Positions 33,958 to 40,699 of a DNA stretch of 48,036 nucleotides are shown piece by piece (position 1 is the stretch's first letter; each line of letters opens with the position of its first letter). The stretch is taken from contig NZ_BDAY01000091.1 in the NCBI RefSeq assembly GCF_001612685.1, positions 1-48,036 of the forward strand, in the 5' to 3' direction. The notes under the pieces are model-generated. The model did no database searches, was not told where the DNA came from, and was given only the letters and a program-made list of their open reading frames with translations. The position numbers were made by a program, and so were the translations under genes. This DNA comes from Nocardia altamirensis NBRC 108246. Lineage in GTDB: Bacteria > Actinomycetota > Actinomycetes > Mycobacteriales > Mycobacteriaceae.

Positions 33958-35034
33958 ATGTACGCCCTGCTATTACGCCTGATGTTCCTGGTTCCGCCGG
34001 AACGCATCCACCACATCGTCTTCGCAACCATGCGCTTGGCCGCGCGTTTCGCGCCGAGCCGCGTGGCGATGACCAAGCTGCTCGCGGCCGACGATCCGAT
34101 CCTGCGCAACACCGCGTTCGGCATCGACTTCCCCGCGCCGCTCGGGTTGGCCGCGGGCTTCGACAAGAACGCGGACGGCGTCGACGCGTGGGCGCCGCTC
34201 GGTTTCGGCTTCGCCGAGATCGGCACGGTCACCGCGCAGGCCCAGCCGGGCAATCCCGCGCCGCGCCTGTTCCGGCTGCCCGCCGATCATGCGCTGATCA
34301 ACCGCATGGGGTTCAACAACTTCGGCGCATCGGCCGCCGCCGAGCAGCTGCGCGGGCGCCGCGGTGACGTGCCGATCGGCGCCAATATCGGCAAGACGAA
34401 GATCGTCGAAGCTGCCGAGGCCGCAGGCGATTACGCGATCAGCGCGGCGCTGCTCGGGCCGCTCGCCGACTTCGTCGTCGTCAATGTCAGCTCGCCCAAC
34501 ACCCCGGGTCTGCGCGACCTGCAGGCCGTCGAATCGCTGCGGCCGCTGCTGCAGGCGGTGCTCGACAGTGTCGAGGTACCGGTGCTGGTGAAGATCGCGC
34601 CCGACCTGTCCGACGAGGACATCGACGCCGTCGCCGATCTCGCCGTCGAGCTCGGCCTCGCAGGCATTGTCGCCACCAACACCACCATCCGCCGCGACGG
34701 CCTGCGCACCCCCGCGGCCGAGGTCGAGGCGATGGGCGCGGGCGGGCTGTCCGGTGCGCCGGTCGCCGACCGTTCCCTCGATGTGCTGCGCCGGTTGTAT
34801 CGCCGGGTCGGCGATCGCCTCGTGCTGATCTCCGTCGGCGGTATCGAATCCGCCGATCAGGCCTGGGAGCGGATCCAGGCGGGCGCCACGCTGCTGCAGG
34901 GCTACACCGGCTTCATCTACGGCGGCCCGTTCTGGACCCGCAAGATCCACCGCGGCCTCGCGGAGCGCTTGCGCGCCAACGGTTATCAGAACATCGCCGA
35001 CGCCATCGGGGCGGAGCACACCGCCAACGCCTGA
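33958..35034 (+). CDS. pyrD: quinone-dependent dihydroorotate dehydrogenase (class 2)
   Basis: A 358-residue class 2 enzyme that oxidises dihydroorotate to orotate in pyrimidine synthesis and passes electrons to quinone. The N-terminal membrane-association helices (residues 1-35, MYALLLRLMFLVPPERIHH) are those of class 2. FMN/substrate motifs are PLGLAAGFDKNADG, the active-site Ser in NVSSPNTPGLRDLQ, VKIAPDLSDEDI, ATNTTI and SVGGIESADQAW. It is the third gene of the lppL-DUF5703-pyrD run and is followed 102 bp later by the first PfkB-like gene. Confidence 0.97.
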   Translation: MYALLLRLMFLVPPERIHHIVFATMRLAARFAPSRVAMTKLLAADDPILRNTAFGIDFPAPLGLAAGFDKNADGVDAWAPLGFGFAEIGTVTAQAQPGNPAPRLFRLPADHALINRMGFNNFGASAAAEQLRGRRGDVPIGANIGKTKIVEAAEAAGDYAISAALLGPLADFVVVNVSSPNTPGLRDLQAVESLRPLLQAVLDSVEVPVLVKIAPDLSDEDIDAVADLAVELGLAGIVATNTTIRRDGLRTPAAEVEAMGAGGLSGAPVADRSLDVLRRLYRRVGDRLVLISVGGIESADQAWERIQAGATLLQGYTGFIYGGPFWTRKIHRGLAERLRANGYQNIADAIGAEHTANA

Positions 35035-35136
35035 GGTCGCCGCCGGTTCTGCAATGGTGAGGATCGCGGCCGGATCGGGCCTGCGCGGCTTATTCTGGTT
35101 GGGGCACAACCCAACAGGCACCCGAGGGGGCGGCGC

Positions 35137-36129
35137 ATGGTCTCCGGGGATCGAGGCGTGCTCACCATCATGGGCGACGCCGTTGTCGACCACATCTACC
35201 GCACCGACCGACTGCCCGCCGAAGGCAGCACGGCGCGTGGACGTTTCGAGGAGCACTTCGGCGGCAAAGGTCTCAATCGCGCGGTGGCCGCGGCCCGGCT
35301 CGGGTTGCGGGTCCAGCTGATCAGCGCGGTCGGCGGTGACGTCGCCGGTCGGCGCATCATCCGGTATCTGGGTCGCCAGGGCGTCGACACCGAACTGGTG
35401 AAGGTCGTGTCGGGTGAGTCGACACCGGTTGTCGCTGTCATCATCGCCAGCAGCGGCGCCACCGGCATCATCGGCGACAGTGATGCCGCGGTCCGGTTGA
35501 GCCGCGACGACCTGCGCACGCCCGCGGCGCGTTCCGCGCTTACGACCGCCGACGCGGTGCTGCTCACCTTCGAGCCGCCGATCGCCGTGGTCGAGCAGGC
35601 GCTCGCGGTGATCCGACCAGGACGCGGACGGCCGCGAGTGCTCGTACAGGCCACACCGTCGACGGATGCACCGCAGTACATCTCCAAATACTTCGGCAAG
35701 ATCGACTACCTGATCGGGACCCGCAGGGAGCTCGGCGATTTGGTGGCCGAGCCGGGGCGGTCCGGCGCAGCACCGATCCCCGACTTCGGTTTCGAGATCG
35801 CGCCGCAACTGCTCGCCCAGGGCGTCGGAAGTGTGTGCGCCGTCGAACGATTCGAATGCAGCGTGCGCTCGACGGCGCTGAATCTCGATGTGCCCCGCTC
35901 CCTTGCGGCGCTGCTCGAGGATTCGCCGGGATCCTATGCGGCCTTCGGCGCCGCCCTCGCCTACCGGCTGGTCACCAATGAGCGCCCTGCCGACCGATCC
36001 GACTTCGAGTGGGCCACCGCCGCGATGGCCGCGACCCAGTCGTTCGGCGACGTGTCCGACGCCATGCCTGCCGTCGACGAGATCGACCGGATCGCCGGAT
36101 TACCAACGCTTTCCGACGGCCGCGACTGA
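35137..36129 (+). CDS. PfkB-family protein lacking the catalytic Asp (stand-alone copy)
   Basis: A 330-residue ribokinase-like protein. The N-terminal signature is clear: IMGDAVVDHIYRTDRLP and FGGKGLNRAVAAARLG (residues 41-56). The C-terminal signature, normally D-T-x-G-A-G-D-A-F, reads D-S-P-G-S-Y-A-A-F (262-270): the catalytic base Asp is Ala268 and the anion-hole Gly is Tyr267. It is therefore a likely pseudokinase, binding protein or altered enzyme. It shares many identical stretches with the C-terminal half of the protein at 37329 (VDHIY, GLNRAVAAARLGL, ATQSFGDV, EIDRI). A GAGGGGGCG ribosome-site-like stretch precedes the ATG. It ends 12 bp from a convergent small gene. Confidence 0.88.
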   Translation: MVSGDRGVLTIMGDAVVDHIYRTDRLPAEGSTARGRFEEHFGGKGLNRAVAAARLGLRVQLISAVGGDVAGRRIIRYLGRQGVDTELVKVVSGESTPVVAVIIASSGATGIIGDSDAAVRLSRDDLRTPAARSALTTADAVLLTFEPPIAVVEQALAVIRPGRGRPRVLVQATPSTDAPQYISKYFGKIDYLIGTRRELGDLVAEPGRSGAAPIPDFGFEIAPQLLAQGVGSVCAVERFECSVRSTALNLDVPRSLAALLEDSPGSYAAFGAALAYRLVTNERPADRSDFEWATAAMAATQSFGDVSDAMPAVDEIDRIAGLPTLSDGRD

Positions 36130-36141
36130 CCGCCGACCGAC

Positions 36142-36525
36142 TCAGTGCACAAACGGCGGTTCGACGACGTGCTTGCGCAGCGGATGCGACCTGGCCTGCC
36201 CGCGCGGCACCGGGTCGCCTTGCGCGGACCGGCCTTGGTTCAGTCGGGCCGCAATCCGCTTGGCCAGCAACACGACCGCCTGTTCCCAGCGGATGCCGAC
36301 CACCTCGGCGCAGGTCTCGATGACCGATTGGGTCCTGCTGTCCTGGGTGGCCGCCGGGTCACTCAGCAGTTCGTCGAGCTCCATGCCCGCGCGCGCCTGC
36401 ACTTCGGTCAACGTGTGCTCGGGTAGCCAGCTCAACCGCCAGCCCGCCACGCTGCCCGGCTCCCTGAACGCCCACTCCGGGGTCTTGTCACTGATCATGG
36501 TGAATGGGGTGGTGTGCACAGTCAT
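36142..36525 (-). CDS. small LSWLP-motif protein, paralogue 1 (127 aa)
   Basis: Unknown function. The first 60 residues (PEWAFREPG, WRLSWLPEHTLTEVQARAGM and ELDELLS) are shared with the gene at 36551-36877. A helical AEVVGIRWEQAVVLLAKRI segment follows. This copy has an extra basic tail (HPLRKHVVEPPFVH). The WRLSWLP-x-R/H-x-L pattern recalls small actinobacterial proteins with WLPGR-L-x-R-N-Q motifs. The ATG at 36525 has GGAGG upstream. It is antisense to and between the two PfkB-like genes. Confidence 0.72.
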   Translation of the reverse strand: MTVHTTPFTMISDKTPEWAFREPGSVAGWRLSWLPEHTLTEVQARAGMELDELLSDPAATQDSRTQSVIETCAEVVGIRWEQAVVLLAKRIAARLNQGRSAQGDPVPRGQARSHPLRKHVVEPPFVH

Positions 36526-36550
36526 CGCTGCCTCCGGTGTAGCAGTTCGA

Positions 36551-36877
36551 TCATTGCGAATGCCTCCTGTCGTGCATCCGCAGGTGCAGCAAAGTGGTGG
36601 CCCGCTGCACCGTGATTCCCAGGACCGCGGCCAGTGTCTCGGCCCGCTCCTGCGTCGATGGGTCCCCTGCCGGGTGACCGCCGGCGGTGTCGGTAGCCGC
36701 CGAGCCGTTGCGGCTCAGCAGCTCGTCCAATTCCATGCCGGCTCGGGCTTGTTCGTAGCTGAGCCGGTGCGGCAACCAGCTCAGGCGCCATGCCGATGCC
36801 TCGTGACCCGCTACCCGCCACGCCCATTCGGAGGTGTCGCTGCTCGTCATCGCCCGGCTGTTCTCGTAGATCGTCAC
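36551..36877 (-). CDS. small LSWLP-motif protein, paralogue 2 (108 aa)
   Basis: Paralogue of the preceding gene: SEWAWRVAGHE, AWRLSWLPHRLSYEQARAGM and ELDELLS, then LAAVLGITVQRATTLLHLR. The GTG at 36877 has GGAGGAGG 6-7 nt before it, which fixes the start; the open frame continues to 37186 without need. The two genes are 25 bp apart and probably cotranscribed, away from the RibA operon. The spacing helix-loop-helix look of the C-terminus is not enough to call a DNA-binding domain. Confidence 0.7.
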   Translation of the reverse strand: MTIYENSRAMTSSDTSEWAWRVAGHEASAWRLSWLPHRLSYEQARAGMELDELLSRNGSAATDTAGGHPAGDPSTQERAETLAAVLGITVQRATTLLHLRMHDRRHSQ

Positions 36878-37328
36878 GGTTGCCTCCTCCGCGGAGGAGC
36901 CACCGACGCGCCTGCTTGGTGGGTGCGGAGCCGGGCCGACCCGCGTGGTGCGGTCGGCCCGGCAGGCTTCCTCGGGGAAGCGGTGCGCGCGACGGCTTGA
37001 TCTGGATGGGATGCGGGGGCAGGCGAGCGCGCGAGGCCCGCCTAGTCCGTGACCAGGTTCGGCTCGAGGTCGGTGTCGGAGCCGTTGTGTCGGTGTGGCT
37101 TTCGCCGCCTGCTCTGCCGAATCAGGAGAACGATTTTCATCTCCGGGTCCCCTCCCGAGGTGGCTGGGGAGGCGAAGTTTCGCCAAGCCCAGTGTGGCAT
37201 TTGCCGTATCGGACCGTCAATTGCCGTTGTAGGTTGGTAATTGACAGTTCGTCGGCTGGCTAAACCCGGTTTTCCCGCCTATCGTCAGCGCGACTCCCCA
37301 GCAACGACCAGAGAGAGGCTGACCTGCC
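36878..37328. other. divergent control region of the PfkB/RibA cluster
   Basis: 451 bp without a gene. It becomes AT-richer near 37090-37260. It contains the inverted repeat listed at 37216-37245 and a short CGGCTGG/CCAGCC-type symmetry. Promoters for the small genes (minus strand) and for the fusion-ribA operon (plus strand) must lie here. Confidence 0.5.
37216..37245. promoter_or_regulatory. inverted-repeat operator before the PfkB fusion/ribA operon
   Basis: GTCAATTGCC (37216-37225) and GGTAATTGAC (37236-37245) pair over 10 bp with one mismatch around a 10-nt spacer. It is AT-rich against a GC-rich background and centred about 100 bp before the ATG at 37329, a typical position for a dimeric regulator. 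Confidence 0.55.
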
Positions 37329-38831
37329 ATGATCCCGCAGGACTCGGGAATCGTTGCCGTCCGCAATATCCTCACGCGGCTGTGCAAACGCTCTGGTCTG
37401 AGCTCGGATCGATTACGCACCACCGAAATCGACGTCGCACCACTGCTGGACTTGCTCGCGGTGCGCCAGCACGCCCGCCGCCACGGAGTCGAACCCGAGG
37501 AGGCGGTGCTGCCGGTGGTCCGGAACCTGGCCGCGCAACTGGAGCCGACCAACCGGATCATCGCCGACGCCGAACTGTCCCTCGGCCTACTTCGGGAAAC
37601 CGCTTCCGACAGTGTCGATCTCGACCGGCTGTACGCCGCGGATCTCGGCGAACGACGCGAATACCTCGCCGAGGGCTGGCAGCTGCTGCACGACACCCTC
37701 GACGCCGAACCGACGCCGCGCGCCCTGACCGTCCGATCCTTGCGCGCCACGCCGGAACGCCGTGCGTTCACCGCCCTGGCGAGCCTGCTCGTCAACGAAT
37801 CGGTCTACGACGCCCGCCCACAGGCCGAACCTGCGGTCAAGTCCACACCGTCGCCGAAAGCGCCTGCCACACCGGCGGTTCGGGGCGTGGTCACGGTCTT
37901 CGGTGACGCGGTGATCGACCACATCTACTTCGTCGATCACATCCCCATGCCCGGCGCCTCTGTGGTGGGCAACAGCTTCGAGGAACATCCCGGCGGCAAG
38001 GGACTCAACCGTGCCGTCGCCGCCGCACGGCTCGGCCTGCAGGTCCGGCTGATCTCCGCGGTCGGCGACGACGACGCGGGCAAGCGCGTCCTGGACTATC
38101 TGCGCTCCCAGAACGTCGACACCGACCTGGTGAAGGTGGTGCCCGACGCGCCGACCCCGGTGACCGCGGTGATGATCACCAGCACCGGCGCGGCCGGGCT
38201 CATCGGCTGTCGCGACGACCGAATCCGGCTGAGCGCACACGACTTACGCAGTACCAGGATCCGTTCGGCGGTCGCGGCCTCCGACGCGGTGCTGCTCACC
38301 TTCGAGCAGCCGAGTGCCGTGATCGAGCAGGTGATGGCGTTGGTCCAGCGGATGGAGCCACGGCCACTGCTCGTGGTGCATCCCGGTCCGCCCATCGCCC
38401 TGCCGCAATATCTGTACCGCTACCTCGGCGCCGTCGACTACCTGGCGGGCACCAGTCACGACCTCGCCGCGCTCGTCCCCGAGGTGGCGGCCGCCTCCAC
38501 TACCGATACCGCCCAACGACTCCGGGCGCTCGGCGTGCGCTCGGTCTGCGCGACCGAGGACTTCGGCTGCACCGTCTGGTCGGACCGGGTGAACCTGCAG
38601 ATTCCGGCATTTCCCGCCGCCATGGAAGATTCACCGGGAGCGCAGGCTGCCTTCGCGGCGGCGCTGGTATACCGTCTCGTTTCGACCCGCAGGCCCGCCG
38701 ACAAAGACGACTACGTCTGGGCGACCGCTGCGATGGTGGCAACGCAGTCGTTCGGGGACGTCCCCGGAGCAATGCCGCCGGTCAGCGAAATCGACCGCAT
38801 CAACCGACTTGCTTCGGAGGAGCAGCATTGA
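37329..38831 (+). CDS. novel ~180-aa helical domain fused to a PfkB-like domain lacking the catalytic Asp
   Basis: A 500-residue protein. Residues 1-165 are predicted helical from composition (IVAVRNILTRLCKRSGLSSD, PLLDLLAVRQHARRHGVEPE, AYLAEGWQLLHD-like) with no family I know. A Pro/Ala linker (166-184) leads to a ribokinase-like domain (186-495) with FGDAVIDHIYFVDHIPMPG and GGKGLNRAVAAARLG. The final signature reads D-S-P-G-A-Q-A-A-F (434-442), so the catalytic Asp is Ala440, the same loss as in the 35137 paralogue. It may bind a nucleoside or sugar rather than phosphorylate it. The stop overlaps the TTG start of the next gene (ATTGA), so both proteins are made together. Confidence 0.85.
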   Translation: MIPQDSGIVAVRNILTRLCKRSGLSSDRLRTTEIDVAPLLDLLAVRQHARRHGVEPEEAVLPVVRNLAAQLEPTNRIIADAELSLGLLRETASDSVDLDRLYAADLGERREYLAEGWQLLHDTLDAEPTPRALTVRSLRATPERRAFTALASLLVNESVYDARPQAEPAVKSTPSPKAPATPAVRGVVTVFGDAVIDHIYFVDHIPMPGASVVGNSFEEHPGGKGLNRAVAAARLGLQVRLISAVGDDDAGKRVLDYLRSQNVDTDLVKVVPDAPTPVTAVMITSTGAAGLIGCRDDRIRLSAHDLRSTRIRSAVAASDAVLLTFEQPSAVIEQVMALVQRMEPRPLLVVHPGPPIALPQYLYRYLGAVDYLAGTSHDLAALVPEVAAASTTDTAQRLRALGVRSVCATEDFGCTVWSDRVNLQIPAFPAAMEDSPGAQAAFAAALVYRLVSTRRPADKDDYVWATAAMVATQSFGDVPGAMPPVSEIDRINRLASEEQH

Positions 38832-39841
38832 CCACACCCCTGTCCCACCTTGCCGATACCGATCACCGGGTCGTACGCAAGGACAACGGTCTGCGGATCA
38901 GGGTGTCAGAACTAGACGACGCGGGCGAACGCGGACATCTGCTGATCTTCGGTGACCTCACCCCCGAGGACTGCCTCGTCCGGATCCACTCGCGCTGTCT
39001 CTACGGCGAGGTGCTCGGCTCCGACGACTGCGATTGCGGGCCGGAACTCGAAGCGGCCCTTGACCTCATGCAACGCGCAGGCTCCGGTGTGCTTGTCTAC
39101 CTGGAGCAGGAGGGGCGCGGCGCGGGCCTGGTCAACAAGGCGCGCGGCTACCGGCACAGCGAACGGCACGCGCTCGACAGTTTCACCAGCTATCAGGAGC
39201 TCGGCTATCCCGTCGATGCCAGGACCTACGACGCGGCGGCCCGCGGCCTGTTCGAGCTCGGGCTGCGCTCGATCCAGCTGCTCACGAACAACCCGGCCAA
39301 GGTCGACGCCGTCCGCGCCGCCGGTCTCGACGTGGTGGTGCTGCCGATGATCACGCCGGTCCGCAGCGAGCGGGCGCTCGCCTATCTCGAGGCGAAACGG
39401 GTGCATCGCGGGCACATGATCCCGATCGCCGATGCGTCGTGGCCGACGGCGCCGGTCGCGCCGCCGGTGGCCTGGCGGACGTTCCTGCCGCTGATGAACC
39501 GGGAGTTCGCCGCGGTCGGCGCGGTCGCGATCATGTCGGTCCTGCTCGTGGCGACGGGTCAGGTGGCGGCGGGTGTGCTCGTCGGCTTGCTGCTGACCCT
39601 CGGCTACGCGCTGTGGCACCGTGGCCTGCTCGTCGAGTGGCGGGCGCGACGACCCCGCGCCGCCCAATTGCCGCCCGCGCCACTCGGACTCGACGTCGCA
39701 AGCGTCGTGGCCGCGCTACCGCCGCGCACGCCTGCGCTGCCGGGTCTATCCTCTGCTGTCGACGATCAGGGCCAAGCGCCCGCGAACGTCGGTCCCTATT
39801 CGACCTGTGCCCCAAGATCCATTGCGAAGGAAGCAGTTTGA
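38828..39841 (+). CDS. ribA: GTP cyclohydrolase II paralogue with C-terminal membrane helices
   Basis: A 337-residue RibA-like enzyme. Zinc Cys57, Cys68 and Cys70 (HSRCLYGEVLGSDDCDCG) and the catalytic block LEQEGRGAGLVNKARGYRH are intact, including Tyr108 at the position of E. coli Tyr105. LLTNNPAKVDAVRAAGL is the C-terminal GTP-binding part. GCH II opens GTP to 2,5-diamino-6-ribosylamino-4(3H)-pyrimidinone 5'-phosphate. Unlike ordinary RibA (about 200 residues), it adds two hydrophobic segments (about 228-243 and 246-263) and a Pro-rich tail, so it is probably membrane-attached. No RibB/DHBP synthase domain or other riboflavin gene is nearby. The TTG start has GGAGGAG upstream and overlaps the previous stop. 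Confidence 0.88.
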   Translation: MTTPLSHLADTDHRVVRKDNGLRIRVSELDDAGERGHLLIFGDLTPEDCLVRIHSRCLYGEVLGSDDCDCGPELEAALDLMQRAGSGVLVYLEQEGRGAGLVNKARGYRHSERHALDSFTSYQELGYPVDARTYDAAARGLFELGLRSIQLLTNNPAKVDAVRAAGLDVVVLPMITPVRSERALAYLEAKRVHRGHMIPIADASWPTAPVAPPVAWRTFLPLMNREFAAVGAVAIMSVLLVATGQVAAGVLVGLLLTLGYALWHRGLLVEWRARRPRAAQLPPAPLGLDVASVVAALPPRTPALPGLSSAVDDQGQAPANVGPYSTCAPRSIAKEAV

Positions 39842-40548
39842 CCATTGCCGAGTGGGACCTTGCCGACACCGGCCACCGGATGTTCCGCAAGGGAAACGAC
39901 CTTCGAGTTCGGGTGCTGGAATTACCCGAAGCGCGCGACGGCGGGCATGTGCTGATCTTCGGTGAGCTCACCGACGGCTGCCTGGTCCGGATCCATTCGC
40001 GCTGTCTCTACGGCGACGCGCTGCAGGCCGACGACTGCGACTGCGGACCCGCCCTGGACAAGGCCATGGACCTGATCCAGGCGGCGGGCTCCGGCATCCT
40101 GATCTACCTGGAGCAGGAGGGTCGCGGCGCGGGCCTGGTCAACAAGGCGCGCGGGTTGCGAACCAGCCAGCGCGACGGGGTCGACACGTTCCGCAGCTAC
40201 CAGAGCCTCGGCCTGGAGCCGGACTCGCGCAGTTACGACCATGCGGCCGTGGCGCTGGAACGCCTCGGCCTGCGCTCGGTGCGCCTGATGACGAACAATC
40301 CGGACAAGGTCCGCGCGGTGCGCGCGGCGGGCATCAAGGTCACCGTGCGGTCGCTGCACACGCGCCCGCGCAGCCCGCGCGCGCTGGAGCTGCGCGAGGC
40401 CCAGCGACTGAGTGGACACCTGCATCCGACCGCGGACGCGCGCTTCGCCGAGCTGTGGCTGTTCCTGCGTAGTGGCTGGTTCGCGCTGCGCAGGCGGGTG
40501 CACGGCCATTACCTTGCGCGTAAGCCCCGTCATTCCCCGCCGATCTAG
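39838..40548 (+). CDS. ribA: second GTP cyclohydrolase II paralogue with Tyr-to-Leu change
   Basis: A 236-residue RibA-like protein with zinc Cys56, Cys67 and Cys69 (HSRCLYGDALQADDCDCG) and LEQEGRGAGLVNKARGLRT. The residue matching E. coli Tyr105 is Leu107. In Streptomyces coelicolor a paralogue with Met at this position stops at the formylated pyrimidine, so this copy may make a different product from its neighbour. The first 170 residues align closely with the 38828 protein. The C-terminus has a basic amphipathic stretch (LWLFLRSGWFALRRRVHGHY) that could touch the membrane. The TTG start at 39838 overlaps the preceding stop (TTTGA) and has GAAGGA upstream. Confidence 0.88.
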   Translation: MTIAEWDLADTGHRMFRKGNDLRVRVLELPEARDGGHVLIFGELTDGCLVRIHSRCLYGDALQADDCDCGPALDKAMDLIQAAGSGILIYLEQEGRGAGLVNKARGLRTSQRDGVDTFRSYQSLGLEPDSRSYDHAAVALERLGLRSVRLMTNNPDKVRAVRAAGIKVTVRSLHTRPRSPRALELREAQRLSGHLHPTADARFAELWLFLRSGWFALRRRVHGHYLARKPRHSPPI

Positions 40549-40699
40549 TTACCATGAGTGAGCCGCGCCACTCCTGGTGCGCCGACTCGTGAGAAACTGA
40601 CAGACGCGTCGCCGCATTATGTCAGGATTCGGGTCTTCGAACCGCCCGCGTGCGGACGCCGCGAGGCGCGGTTCATCGCATGGAAATCGGAACAGGGAT

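Noticed and set aside
33973..35808. 611-codon minus-strand open frame
   Set aside because: Antisense to pyrD and the first PfkB-like gene; shadow composition.
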